A stretch of DNA of 64,000 nt from Climacteris rufus (lineage: Eukaryota > Chordata > Aves > Passeriformes > Climacteridae), in the NCBI GenBank assembly GCA_013398175.1, contig VZRZ01006460.1:475863-539862 (forward strand). The letters are read 5' to 3'. A program made the position numbers and the translations under genes. The first letter of the stretch is position 1, and every line of letters begins with the position of its first letter. Of the stretch, positions 1-13,500 are shown in pieces. The notes under the pieces are model-generated. The model was not told the DNA's origin, did not search any database, and was given only the letters and a program-made list of their open reading frames with translations.

Positions 1-162
1 TCAATTATTTAGGAACCTGTCTGATGTCAAGGGCAGTTACGTGTCTAAGCGTACTTAAATATCCGGGCCAGAAGAAGAGCAAAGCCAGCTAAACCAGCCA
101 GTAGGGCTATCACAGGGAATAGGTGGTGTCTCTGAGCAGTTTAGAATTAGCATAGCCTAAAC

Positions 163-214
163 CAGATTGAAAGCAGGGACTGTCTTTTTAATGTGTTTGT
201 CTAGTGACTCACAT
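163..214 (+). repeat. Possible fragment of an L2-like 3' end
   Basis: The phrase around AGCAGGGACTGTCTTTTTAA resembles the part of ancient L2/L2-like 3' ends that reads 'aagctc...gggcagggactgtcttt'. Only about 50 bases match by eye and the flanks do not extend the similarity. It could be chance. Confidence 0.25.
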
Positions 215-245
215 CATCAAGGCCCCCACCTCTAACTGGAGCTTT

Positions 246-431
246 TCACACTGAAGCTGCTGGGATGCTATTACTAATAATAGTATCAGGAGCCACACCG
301 CAGAGGGGTAGATAGGTACCCGGCCCGTCGCTGTAGTGTAATAGGGTGTAACCAGCTCCAAAGGGGCTCTGGACAAGTTCCACCTCGATGATAGAGCTTG
401 GGCTGCTCTCCACAGCTCTTTCAGATTGCAT
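246..431 (-). other. Unrecognised exon-like open frame
   Basis: A 61-codon minus-strand frame whose middle (SIIEVELVQSPFGAGYTLLH) has a protein-like composition, and which keeps several CpG-containing codons in a CpG-poor background. I do not recognise the protein. There is no strong acceptor upstream (only AG after CTGAA) and no consensus donor, and a second minus-strand frame (209-550) is open across the same bases. Chance is the most likely explanation; a small exon or an old repeat-coded fragment is possible. Confidence 0.15.
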
Positions 432-1446
432 CTAAACACTCCTCCCTGGAACAAAGTCCTCAGGCACTTCTCTGCTTCAAAGCCTGCCTGGGATAATAAC
501 AATGAACAAATGCTTTGTTGTACACTTTGGAAGGAAGAAGGAAGAAGCATTTCTTGAGTATGAGGCTCCTTGTAAACACAGGTTCTTCTCTGAATCTTTC
601 AGCTGTGTCCAGTCTTCCCACAGTTATTGCTTGGCTATTCTTTGCAGCAGCTCTCCGTGTCTACATTGGTGATAGTTCGCTGTAGCCCCACAGTGCAACT
701 CCACCTGCAAAGCAACTAGATCTGCCTGTGCAAGACTTCCTAGCCTTTCTCTGCCAGAGTATGGAGCAGGATAGGGACTCAAAAACCACATTAAAACTGC
801 ATGGAGTGTCCTGTAACCTGAGGATAGGTGCCACTCTCACAGCTCTATAATTTGCTCCCAGGGTCTTGGGAGACTCTTTAGATACATCTTCCCCCTTCTT
901 TCCCTCTTAGCCTGACCAAGTGCAGACTGCAGTCAGAGGTGTGATGGTAGTTAGGTAAAACAAAGTGAAGGGAGTTTGCCTTATTGGCTTTTATACATTC
1001 TTGGACACATCCTTGTTAGAGAGGGAGAAACAAAATGCATCCCATTGCTTTTGTACCCCTCCGCAGCTATTCAGGCAGTCCTGAGAGTAAAGGAAAAGAA
1101 GTTCCCATTGTTTTCTCACTAACGTTCCTTTCTCTCATGTCAGACAGCAGCTTAAGAAACACAATTGCCACCAAAAGTTGTAGCAAGTAAGAGGGAAGTG
1201 AGAAGATTTGGGATACTGCCAACACAAGCCAAATCATTGCCCTTTCTGGTTGTAGCTAAGCTGCAGTGGGCAACACAGAACAGGGAGAGAAAGGGAACAA
1301 CAATGCAAGGAAGCTTTATGGAGTAGAAAACAAACAGACAATGAAAGGGTGTGTTCTGAAATCCTTCAAAGGGTGTTAACTCTTTCATAACATGAATAAC
1401 AACTCCCCCTTAAGCTGGTAGTTTCCTCTTTGCCTCATTAATTCAG

Positions 1447-1490
1447 TGGGCCAGATTCATCCCAGGAGTCCTTTCATTGGAGTGATAGCA
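1447..1490 (+). repeat. Degraded ancient amniote repeat fragment
   Basis: The phrase GGGCCAGATTCATCCCAGG followed by a 'cattggagt' step resembles a dispersed repeat familiar from turtle, crocodile and bird DNA (of the form 'gccagattcatccc...ccattgaagtcaatgga'). I do not assign a family name. The match is short and judged by eye. Confidence 0.25.
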
Positions 1491-4400
1491 CCAATAATCA
1501 CAGCAAAACAATGAGCTAAACACTGTGTATATGAGGAAAATAGTTGTGTTGAAACTTTTTGTAAAACTTGGTTGTGGTCCTGCCAAACTCTCCTGCAACA
1601 TTTCATTGCTTGTGTGAATGGAAAGGGCACATGTCAAAGGGAATTTAAGAAACTGCACTCTAGCCTAATGTCAGGTTTGTGCAATCAGCCTAGTCAAAGA
1701 CCTCATATCTGAGAATTGTTCAAATGCAGCTTGTGAAAGGACCGGAACATGAGACACCACAGCAGGTTGCAGGCTGCTCCCCAAACATTTTCTTTCCAAC
1801 AAATGAACTGTATAAGTTGCCTCGTGTGTCTGTGCACCTTCACCAGGACTGAGGACACATCCCTGCCTCTGCTCCAGCAATGGCCTGATAGCCAGACAGA
1901 CATACTTGTGTGCAGCCTCCATCCTTCCTTGAGGCTTAGGAGAGCACAGGAGCTCCACCTCTTGCTAGGCTATGCCTTGCTCTTTTGCCTTACCCACTAA
2001 GACACATAGAAGGTGGGTGCCAGAGCTGTAATAATTTTCTCCTCAAAGTTTTGAGGACTGTGCTTTGTCTGGCTATTTCATAGGATCCCAGCTGGGCTGC
2101 AAGTGGACAGACTGCTTCCCTAGCAAACCTGCTGCTCTGCAGGGCAGGCTCCTCTAGAACCTCACCACCACCACTTCTGTCTGTTGACCAGCTCTTGGTG
2201 GCTTCCTGCTTAGCACGCAGGATCTTTGCATCATCTTTCTGAGGTGCCCAGGGGTGCAGAAGTGTCCTGGGGTGTGGTTCTCCATCTGTATTTTTTGGCT
2301 GCAAAACACACTTGCAAGAGTCCTGCTCTCCCTCACACTTTATTTCCGCCCTCCCAGTAGCAGCTTGCCACCTCCTCAGTCGTGTTGACACAACTGCTTA
2401 CAGAACCACCTCACTCAGCCAGGTTGCTGAAATGCCCTGTGGTGAGGGGCACAAGAAGGGAAAGGAACTGGAGGAAACAGGCTGAATGGAGCATGTGGGA
2501 ATGGCTGCAGCCTTGCTGCTGAGCAAAATGACTGTGGAGTTGTACCCCAGTGGTCTGCATGGACAAAAAGGGGGCTTGGTCCTCTGTGTTTCCCTGCCAC
2601 AGAAGGGCTGCAGAACCCACCTTGCAGTGTCTTCAACTTCTGGACTGAGCCTTACTTTTCTCTCCTGTCTCCAAACCTGATTTACTGCCCTTGGAGCAAG
2701 GAGAAGGTCAAGCAAGACAGGACAGCAGGAATGAAACCTTGTCTGTCAGGGAGTTACAGCTGAGGAAAAGACAAAACTCTGGAGATAAGTTATTGTCCAT
2801 GAGTGTTAACAGGGCATTTACATCCAGCTCCAAGTCACCACCATCTGCCTCTCCTGAGAAAGAAAGAGGGACAAACAAGCAGGGAGAAGACAAGGGAGAA
2901 AAAAAGGAAGGTTTTGTGCTTCGGGAGCTGCCTCCTGATTTCAGGGCTGGTTTTCCAGTAAGAACACATCTCTCCACTTGTCTTCTCAGCAGGTCATCCA
3001 AATGTTGCCAAGCACCAGATGTTTGAAGTGGCAAATTCTTTGGAGATTTAAATTTGTTTCATGCTGATCTGCTTCTGATAGGGTTTTTCTGATTTTTCTT
3101 TTTCTTTAAGACTTTTCTTCCCCTGAGCAAAAGCTCAAGTTCAGCTGAAAATCTGTCCTGTAAAAGTGGGAGTGAATATCTGTAAGGGTGTGATGGGGGG
3201 AAAATAGCGAGAAAAGACCTTCTCAGCAGTTGTGTCCTTGATTTCCAGAGGTTCTTGCACTCTGAGGACTGAGAATTGGCTCAAGTTTTTCCATCTGTCT
3301 GCTGACTCATGTCCTCTGCTTCAAGGAAGAGACAGTGAGGGAAAGACTTCTCTGAGCATGGGCTTCTTTCTCATGGCTTCCACAATCTTGGTCTCACCAA
3401 GTTTTCCTCTTTCTTCACAAACTTCCTAATATGTTAGTGTTCCCTGGGTTGATTATGTGGGACACATCCCTGAAAACTATATACCAGCAGCATTATCTTT
3501 TCGCTTGAAAACCCTAACAGAATCTCAGCAATGATTTATCATCAATTATAAAGATGTGCTAGAAGGGCTATAGAAAACATGTATGACAGATCATGAAACA
3601 CCATGAAATATGAGGTGAATGGTGGAATGAGTATGATTTTATTTCTGCTATCTTTTAGCTACCTTTCAGTTTCTCCAGAGCCCATCTGTGCCCAGAGGTA
3701 TTCTTGATGTAGCTTGTTGAAAAGGAAATATTCACTGACCACAAACTTTGATAAACATATTCCACTCTTGAGAACTTTCTTAGTCTAAAATAGGCATTTA
3801 TTCTTCAAGCCTGGAGGAAACATGAAGACTGACAAATATCCTAACTGATTTTATAATTCATTGGAAAATATCTCCCAGGTTTGGGCTGGGGGATGTGGAA
3901 AGAAAAATGGGTTTATTATTGAAAAATTAACCTACATTGTAAGCAAAGTAATCATGCCAGAATAAATATTTTTAGTTCAGAACTGAATGACCATGGAGAA
4001 ATCTGATCTGGAAACATCACAAAACAGCTTAACCCACACTTGCTGTGCCAGCCAGCTTCTTTTTGGAGGCATTTCTTACCAGTCTTGTGTGGCTTAGGAA
4101 AATGAAATATGCTTAACAAATGCATTATATAACACAGAGTGATTACTCCATTTCTAAGTGTCACATGAGCAAAGAAGGTTTCAATGTTTTTAAATGAATG
4201 GTCCTAGAAATACCCTGACATTCCCAAAAAGGTTTTGATTCGTTACTGTGAACTGTACAGTCTTCCAAGGTTTGGTCACTGCCAGCTAAGATATTTTTCC
4301 CTGGCCATTCCTAGTCAACAGTTATTTAAAATCTTGTTAGCCACTATATTGCCAAAACGCCATTTCTCTTAGTGAAAAGCACACTTCAAAGTAATGGGCC

Positions 4401-5669
4401 ACCTATTTCTGTCTTTGCTTGACAGCAACTAGTTAGAAGAAAATTTAGGAAGTGTGCAGTAATGTGAGCCTTCGTGAGACCAGACTTGGTGTGTTAAGGG
4501 GTTTTTGTTTGATTTTTCAGTCCACAACTACAATGAGAAAAAAATTACGTGGGCATTTTATGATTTTAACATCCAGCCTTTTGCACGTTGCTTTGTAGTC
4601 ATTTTAGACTGTGCAAAGTGAGTTAAAGTGGATGTACCAATCAGACACCGTATTTCACTCCTACTCTGCAGTGGCAATAGTGACTATACATGGTTGCAGG
4701 CAATGGAGAATCATGGTCTCTCTTTTTCCATGAAAAGAACTAGATTCTATCACTCCTACGCAGGCTGAAGTCCTAATTTTACAATACGGGAACTTAAGCA
4801 GAAGCACCAGTGGAAGGGGTTCATGTTTGCCACCCCCGCCTTCAACCGCATCTTTCCAGGTATCAGCATGCTACCCCCACATTAGCAAGCTCAGCTGAGT
4901 TTGAAAATAACTCCCTGTTTTCGACAGTTGTTTTTCTCCTCGGTGGTTCATGGAGGAGGCAGCATTACTCTGGGGGTGAGAGCAGGCGTGCTGAGGCAGG
5001 CGGGAGCACCTTCCACAGCACTGGCCCTGCTGCCTGGGTAGCCACGACAGCCAAATGCATTTCATTCCTACCTGAGCCATAGGCAGATCAGAGTCCTTGG
5101 GGCCTCCCAGTGCACAATCCTGCTGTCTCCCACTATGGCAATGAAATGCTGTTAAAGAATGGGCTCTGTTTCCCTTTTGCATTCCTCTCTAACGGGTGGA
5201 TCTCCTGGCACTCTTGCTCCCTTTTCTTCTCCTAACCCTGCCAGTGTCTCAGGTCTGTACCTTCTCAAAGGTCATGTCCTTTCTCAATGATTGTCATGGG
5301 CCTAAGTTACACCAACACACAATAGAGGGGCAACTGCAGCAAGAAAGGAACAATTTAGTGCACAGAAAACTAAACTAGATGATTCACCAGTTTCTCAAGT
5401 TCTTATTCAGACTCTGTGGGTCTGGTATGAGAATTTGCAAGTAAAGAATTAATCCTCCAAATGCTTCCTCAAACGAGGCCACTGGCTGATGCCAACAGTA
5501 GAACTTGTGTACAACTTCATGCATGGGAAGACCTAGACTGAGCAATGTTTTTTGGGCCTAGAGTTGTTTTCTATAAATTATACTTTCATTCTTTCTGACA
5601 AGTCCAAAACAATGATCCAAATTTTCACTCAGATGCATTCAAAATACCTCCCCATAAGCCAGGACTTCC

Positions 5670-5888
5670 AGTATACAAAGCACTTCTCAGACATCCATTA
5701 ATCCTCAAAACAGCCTGTGAGGTAGGAAATTGTAAGTGTTATTATCCCCACTTCACAGGTGGGGACTCTGAGGCAGGGAGATTATGTGATTTGCCACAGG
5801 CTACACAGCAAATCCATGCCAGACCCAGGATTAAAATTCAGCAGCACCTGACATCTGGGCAAATACTCAAGCCCTGGTCTCTGCTGCC
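5670..5888 (+). repeat. MIR-family SINE, well preserved core
   Basis: This 219-bp segment follows the MIR layout in order: an 'aagcacttctc...ttaatcctcaaaacagcc' lead-in, 'tgaggtaggaa', the core 'ttattatccccacttcacag' block (near 5739-5760), 'ctgaggcagggagatta', 'tgatttgcca-aggctacacagcaa', then a tail like 'agacccaggattaaaattcagcag'. MIRs are tRNA-derived SINEs that were mobilised by L2-type LINEs. The order and spacing are too extended to be chance. It carries many substitutions, as expected of a very old copy. It is non-coding. The core could be conserved because it was co-opted, but that is not shown here. Confidence 0.85.
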
Positions 5889-7439
5889 TCTAGAATACGT
5901 GTTTACTTGTGCACATGCCTGTCTTAAGCAGGTCTCCTGATGAGCATTCATAATCAAGCACTCTATGTCCCTATATAGTACAAGGGTGTACACACATACC
6001 AAGAATGTACAAATCTGAGCTAAGCACAGGCTAAAACATGTCAATTTGAAGAAATCTCCGCAGAAGTCTAAAGGAAGATCTGCGCAGCCAACTTTTGAAA
6101 GTTGTATATTGCTAGATAACTTCAAACAAAGAAGCAAAGTCTGGTACATAAAATGTTTTGTGTTATGCCAGCAGACATAAAAGATATTATTTAAAACAGT
6201 GTTTTCCTGTCCATTTGCTTTCTAAAGAAAATGCGCAGACTAGCCTTTATTCAAGAGCAGACAAAATTGATTTTCTTGTGCTGGGAAACATAGATCAGTT
6301 CCCTGAATTTAAAAGAAACACCACAAATTTTCATGTAAGAAGTGAATCTTTCTGATAAGCTCCTTCTGCTTTGAAGAGGTAAATAAAATGTGCCATTCAT
6401 TGCCCCAGTAGCATGCAGGATACTTTTGTCTCTTTTTGTACTACCGAATTCTCCTTGTCAATTTGTTGTGCAAAACACTGATCACAGAAGTTGAATGTTT
6501 TTGGTTTTCCACAGTGGAAAGTACTTTTTTTGCTGTATCTGTCCTGTCAGCTCTTGACAAAATGTGTTGTTGTTCATTTTCCATATCAAAGATGGTCATG
6601 AAAAGATTAATTTCTATCCTTGAGAGAATTTTTTTTCTTCACACTTTGTGTGCAAGTTATTTCTAATGAACACTGAAAAAAGGCAGAATAATAAAAAAAG
6701 TGGCAATGAACTAGAAGGTTTTGGATCAGATTTCTTCTCTGGCATTGGCAAATACTCCCCTTATGTCTTCTCATCATACACAGTTCAAGAGCCCGTGAGT
6801 TTCAATAATAACACCACATCACACCCTTTTTCCTCTAACCTGAATCAATACAGAGCAGCTACTCATTCATCTGTCTTCAGGAACACAATCCACTTTCCCG
6901 CTCACTTCTCACTCTTCTGCTTCCTTTCATTGAAGCCTTTCAGACATCCAGATGATATTAGAAACAGAGTGAGAGATGAAAAGAGAGGAGAAGGCTAAGA
7001 AAATAAAATGTAGGAGGTTCTGTCACAAGGAAAAAAAAATAGAATAACCACTTTTTGCATTTTAAAAGGTTTAAAGCTATATTGAATTACTCCTACAAAA
7101 TAATTTATTTTATTTGCTGAAATAATCTTGCACTGCTAAGTGTATTCTGTCTAAAATTTTTAAAACGCAGTATGATAGTCATGTCTTAATGGCACTTCAG
7201 ATTTTCTGCAAAGCACATTGCAACACTAATAGGAAAAATTTTGGAACCCTGCACTGTTAAAGGAAGCATTCTGAAAAACCAGCCACAGCTCATCTGTCCC
7301 CATTAAAGAAGATTATCTATGCTATTTACCAGTGTATCCTTCCCAGTCCACTCAGCACATATACCACTTGCTCTCTTCTAAATACATTTTGGTGTTTTCT
7401 ATCTTTTTCTGCCCTATTCCATACAACCTACAGCAACAT

Positions 7440-7565
7440 GACCATTCCAGTCACTTGGATTTATCTTACATTTTCTTTTCTTTTCCCTTTTCTCCATTCA
7501 GTGTATTTCTTCCGATTTCTTCTTTTCTTTTTTCCTTCAACCAGCGCGTATTTTTTTTCTCCTCG
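7440..7565 (+). repeat. Pyrimidine-rich low-complexity tract
   Basis: About 125 bases are strongly biased to T and C on the plus strand, with repeated TTTTC and TTCC steps, interrupted by a few purines. It explains the long Phe/Ser/Leu-rich open frame across it. Such tracts are common in vertebrate introns and intergenic DNA. No periodic unit is visible. Confidence 0.6.
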
Positions 7566-10500
7566 ATTTTATCAATGTATTTTATGTTCCATCCTTTTAC
7601 ACCCAGTGGAAAACTGCTGCCACTGGAGATCTTTATGGAGACAACTCACACCACTCATAGCTGTAATGAAATTATGATTCTTCTTCTGCAAAGATATTCA
7701 TTCAGTGGCTGCCTATCTCATACTTGGGTTTGGTTTTTAATGCAATATTTAAAACTGCTTCTTGAGCTTATGTCATTGAGCAGTGCAGTGAAAGTCTCAC
7801 CCAGATATGAATTCCTTGTAAACAGACATATCCTTCTTTTTGAAGCACAGGGAAGAGCAGAAGGCCAGTGAAAATACAGTTCAGGTTGCTCCACTTGACC
7901 ATGGGGAGGTGAGTTTCTGACCATATGCTTGAGTGCCAGATAAGAGCTTATTGGATCCCCCAAGTCCAGTTCCTTCAAGAGCTGTATCAGCCCTTGACAA
8001 CTGGTTTGATAACACATGGTAGGAGTCGTTTTAGAGATAAGCACTTCTCATACTTAGTTAGACTACAAGGACCAGACATTAAAATGCAACAGTAACTCCT
8101 GCTAGGACTCCTCTGTCTGGTCTTAGTCATGCTAAAATAGCAATGATAATATTAGAAATATTGCTTAAAGTTTATTTTCTTTGCTCTCTTCATTTAAAGA
8201 TAAGAATGCCCATGATTTTTAAATCATTCATCTGCACTGGATAAATGTTGCAGTTTGTGGGTGTGCCAATTAAAGTTAATTATTACTTGACTGATCTGAC
8301 TTAGCATTAAAATGTCTGGTAGAACTGGCTCTGATCTTGCAAAAGGAACTTTTTCTTCTGTATTCCTGTGTGATGAGGGAACTTGTTGTCTTGGGATCTG
8401 GATTTCCTGATCATCTGTGCAAAAAGACAAGATGCCTGGTGAAAAGAAAAATCATTCATTTTAATGTAATTCAGCTGCATTGGGCTGACCTCCATTTCCT
8501 TGGAAAGACATAATCGGTGCAATTCACCCCATTGAACTTGGCATGAGTTGTACAAATTTAGGCGGTACCACTGGTCCCTTTTTACTGCCAAAGAAGAGAA
8601 ATAGGAACTTGTGATCCATGCCATCCTACAAAAGTACTGGAGAGAGTTGATGTGATGCATGTTCCAAAAAACTGTTCATTTCATGCCCATGGTTATAAAA
8701 GAAACTTTCAGGAACTAGTTCAGGTTTATACAGCAGAACCTTAGCTCTAAGTTAGATAAATCCCATTCATTTTCATCCAATGGCTGACCATGTCTATTGG
8801 ATCTATGGTGGGTAGATTATCTTTCCAACCTACTTGTGTGGTTTCAATTACAACCTCCAAAAGTTCAGTTTTCAGTTATTTCAAGAAAAAAATGAATTTT
8901 CATTTGTTTTGGTTTAGTCTGAAATTGCATTTTTTACAAGGCAACAATAACAAGACAACAAAAATATTTACTATTGACTGAAACTTTCCTTCAACTCAGA
9001 ACAGGCTTTTTTGTTTTCAATTTGATGATTTTTAGCCCTTCATTGAGTTTTCTTATCCCTTTAAAAATTAGCATTAAATGCAGACAAACTTTGAAATTAA
9101 CTATTGCCTCAAAACAAACAAAAAAAAACCAGAAAAATTGTTTCAGAAAATATTAAGAGAAAATTATGCAAAACTGAAACAAAACTATGCATAAAGTCAT
9201 GTCAAATCCTGTTTCAGATATCCTGACACTATAAATTTCAGAAAAATAAATCATTTATGAGAAACATGATGTTCAGTCCTTATTTTCTTAAAAGTTATTT
9301 CAGATCATCAGCCCTAAACAAAGCAGCTCTTTCTTTAATGTGCCTCCAACTGCGTAAAAGTAGGCATTCAAAGACGACATATATATGGAAGAGAAAATTA
9401 AGAAATCTGATCATCTGAGAAAAAAACAAAGCCAAAAAATAGAGATGGAAGTAGAAATAAATTTGATCTCACTTCTACCGCAATTTAAGAATGCAGTCTG
9501 CTGCATTGTAGTCTGCTAGACATTTTGCTGAATTGCAGCTCTGATCTTGGCAACTAAGAGCTGTGAAACCATATATTAGAGCTTATTTTTCTAGTGAGGT
9601 AAAAAAATAAACAACACACAGGCCAAATGCATGCACACTGCTCATTCTTAAGACTAGTGCTGTCACTGTCTGGCAGGTATATGATGAAATAGAAAGGTGG
9701 GACCGGTCCTCAAGGTGCTGCTTGTACCGCAGGAGAGCTGTTATTGCACTGGGGAACATTTAAGACACAAACACTCATCATTCTTCTGCATGCTGTGTTG
9801 TGCCGTATCCACCTTACCTTTCACAGATCCTGTTTTCTCTCTGTTTCTCACCTCCACTGTTATTTCTGTATTCCTTTTTTTTTGTGTTGGGATGCTGAGG
9901 GGAAGACCCCCAAGTACCTTTTCCTATTTGTTTCATTTACAAATGAAAAGAAAGAAAAGGACTCTGTGTTCCTTTTAGATACTGCTTACACCTCTCTAAA
10001 GGTGTTGAGATCTAGATTCATCTTCAGATTATGCTCCATTAATTACATAAAGCTCCTCGAGAAGACATTGATCCTCTCTTATCATCATGTGTGAAATCAA
10101 ATAAATAAAGCAGATGAACAGAAATCCAAGTCAGTAAGCTGAGTTACAGCATGTCTTTGAACGATCTGGGTATTTTATGATATATATTTATTTTAAAAAA
10201 TTAATGCTGTTCTGTCTCATTATTAGTCTGCTTTCTACATATAAAGAAAAGGTAAATTAATATATTTCATATAATTGGTCATGCTTCCAGATAGAGGGCA
10301 GAGAAGTGTAGGCCTGGGGGAGCTGTAAGTAGAAAACACACCCCTTGGATCCCCAAATATTGCCCTATATCTCTTACATAGTGGTGGAATCAAGGTATGA
10401 AAAAGTATTGCTTGGAATGAAACTCAGAGTGGGTTAATTACTTCCATTGTGGCTCAGACACATGGTGTGCAGGATCAGACACTACAGAAGGATCCAGGTG

Positions 10501-13500
10501 TTCCCTTGTTTTTCACTTATTCACTCAACAAATTTTACAACCATTTGAGATCATGTTATAGTGTGCATACATATGTCATCATAGCCAGGGCATATTAAAG
10601 AGGTAAAGCAACAGTCATTGAGCACACTCTGCAATTCTGTGCCAAGAGATACTGTCACATGCTCTCCATATCCTAACCAGAGCTGTGCCTCCTTCCCTTG
10701 TGCTTGGCACAGTTTACTGACCATGAGATCATGGCAGATGGGAGTCTGGACATGATAATGCACTTGTTAGGAACTGAAGCTGCTGCTGATAGTGTCATTA
10801 AATTTTTTTTCAAAGAATCCTCAAAGCCAACCTCAGAAACTCCCTCATCTGATCTTACTCTGATTGCTAGCATCATTATAAACATGGCATTCCTGAGAGA
10901 GCATGAAGGCTATGCCAGAACTGAACCCAGTGTAGAGCCATCTAATTGTAGCAACACAAAATAGAGTGGAGTTCAGGAATACCAATTAATATCTGTCTGG
11001 AAATGTGTTAGGTTTAGCAGAAAAAGCTCAGCAAAAGCAAGAAAAGAGAATGAGCTGATTCCACATTTGCCCTGTGGACTCCTGGACTCGCAGGAAGATG
11101 GTTGAAACCCTAGGTTGATACAGCCTTACTGAGCTAATCCTGCCTGTCAGTTGAAAGCTGATAGCCAGGAGAAATTAGTTTCAGTGATGCATTTTGAGAA
11201 TAGGCAGTACAATGTAAGAGGTATCTACATCTTTTTTTTCCCAGAAGAAAGAGAAATCCATTCAGAAAACAATTACTGAACTACTGTCAAAACACTGTAG
11301 GAGGGAACATTACATCAGCATTGATGCAACTGTTTATAATAGCTCATGTTCTGCCTTCTCTTCCACTTATTGTCAAGTAAAAAAGGGGTGGTCAGAAACC
11401 ATGTGGAATGACAACCAACCAAAGAGTACACTAACAAACGAAGGGAATGGTGCAGATGAAGTCAGTCATCCACTCTTCCTGCACCAGTATCTCTTCACTA
11501 CTACCCAGATGTAAGGACAGAGAGCTTTCTTGGTTGAAGCCACCTTGCCCCATGGCATGCATGGAGTCTATAGAAAAGGATGGCAGCTCAGTATTGTCAT
11601 TAAAAGGAGATGTTTTATCATGTGCTCTGTCTGTATTTCATCATGCGGTTCCACTCCAGCCTTCTGCCTTTTTATTTTCCTCCTGAAAACTGTCTTTCCC
11701 TTTCCTTCCTAAACTCTCATATCTATTGACGTGCTGAGGGCTTAATTTCACTGAAATTAATTCCTTGCTTCCCTCTGGGCGTTATTGAATGTATGTCAGC
11801 ATTATTTCACCATCCAGGATGGGAAGGTAAAACTGGGGTCTGATTCTGTCTACCTAACCCCCAGGCAAGCTCACACGGATACAGGGTGTGGGGCATGACA
11901 GAAGGCCAGGCGATGAAATAGGTGGGGTGACAATCTGGGCCAAAGCTTGGGGCTGTAAAGACATGATGTTCCTATTAATATCTGTGGAAATAATATTCAA
12001 ATAATAGTCCTATAATCTAGTCTGCTGTTAATGGAGTTGTATCTCTGAAAACATAAGAGAGATGTAATGCTTGCTCTTAATAAGAAGAAAGTGTAATTTC
12101 TTGGGAAGTTATCTAAAAGATGAGCAGCTGAATAAATTGGTGGAAAAAGCAGGACAATTAATAATGCTACACGAAAGAAATACACATAGGATATAAAATA
12201 ATATAAAATATATGGTATCAAACAGTTTTCTTGGGATCAAAGTTTCAAACCATTTCCTCAAAAGACCTTTTAATGGGTAATGATCAGGAATGGGTGCTTC
12301 TGTGCTGGCCAGGGTGCATGATAAGGTATGGCCTCAAGGAAACACTTTGTAATTTCATGGAAAGATTAAGTAAAAGGATCTTGCTTTCTTAAAATAACGG
12401 GAAAATGTCCCTTATGATACACTGTCAGATCTATCCCTCTAAGGACAGAATGAGTTGGAATCCAGTCAGACTGCTGAGGAATTTGTAAGGCCCGATCTGA
12501 TTGAGTTCATCCTTATACATCCTTAAAGCACATTATTTGGAACTATAATGAGGGCTGTATGCACATATCTGTACATGCACCAGCACAATGCTTCTAAAAT
12601 CCCTTTTCTGTAACTTACAGCTGTAGTGTGTGCCCAGGGAAATGGTGACTTTGGTGGTGACTCAGCTAGCTCATGTTGTTAGCTAAGACAGTTCTTAAAG
12701 GTACATCAGGAAAGTTTCCAAATCTGTTTTCTCATCCTCAAAGAGAACTAAGACATAAAAATTTATTTTGTAAACAAAGTGATTTCCAGTATAGCAATGA
12801 TGTGGCTGCATTGCACAATTAACAGACATGTTTAGGAGTAGGAGACTTGAACACCAAAGGACTCTAGGCTACAGCTCTTTGTCTACAAACTTTAATGAGT
12901 CTTCTCCTCTGAGAGACAGCCACAAGTGACTGCAGAGCAGATCAAGTAAGTCCACCATCTGCTAGTCACTGGACATTGGGTATCCCTCCATAGTATTTAC
13001 TCCACAGAGGGCATTGGTTCATTGCAGACTGTAGTCTTTTTTAACAGGACTGTAATGGTTTGTGCTTTTAGCTGTGGAGATCTTTGATTTGGTTTCAAGG
13101 GCCGTCTAAGATGCTGTACCAGCACAGTACCTAGGGGAAGGTAACTGTGAAGATATGGCAGTGAGGCTTCATCTTCTTGAGTAAGAACATAGAACTTTCA
13201 GCAATCACAAACACATCTGGAATCTCATGCCACACTCGTCAATAGCTCTGTTACCAGCCTGGTTCTGAAAGCAGAGCAAATATGCAAGCTTCACAGCAAA
13301 GCAAGTGTGCACATTTGGCTCTGGAGACTCTCCCATTCCTGAGAGAAATAGTAACAAAGCACCTGGGTGCTGAACCAGCATGGAGACCAGGAGCCCATGG
13401 GCCTCTCTGTTCCCTTCCAGCAAGGCGGTATGCTAAGCATTCAGTGTGTGCTGCAGTGCTGTGCTCTCCTGCAGCCCAAGCATGCCATCAAGTTCACTCC

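Larger units (their letters stand above)
1..5660. other. Unassigned non-coding DNA, left end
   Basis: No gene is recognisable on either strand. Open frames here (for example 209-550 minus, 1990-2391 minus, 2691-3026 plus) have no known domain, overlap each other in several frames and lack the exon signals expected of a vertebrate gene. Small pieces look like very old repeats (163-214 and 1447-1490, listed separately). The segment 2860-2915 is purine-rich. The stretch could be intergenic or part of a large intron; the sequence alone does not decide. Confidence 0.6.

Noticed and set aside
7332..7871. 179-codon open frame rich in Phe, Ser and Leu
   Set aside because: Explained by the pyrimidine-rich tract at 7440-7565.
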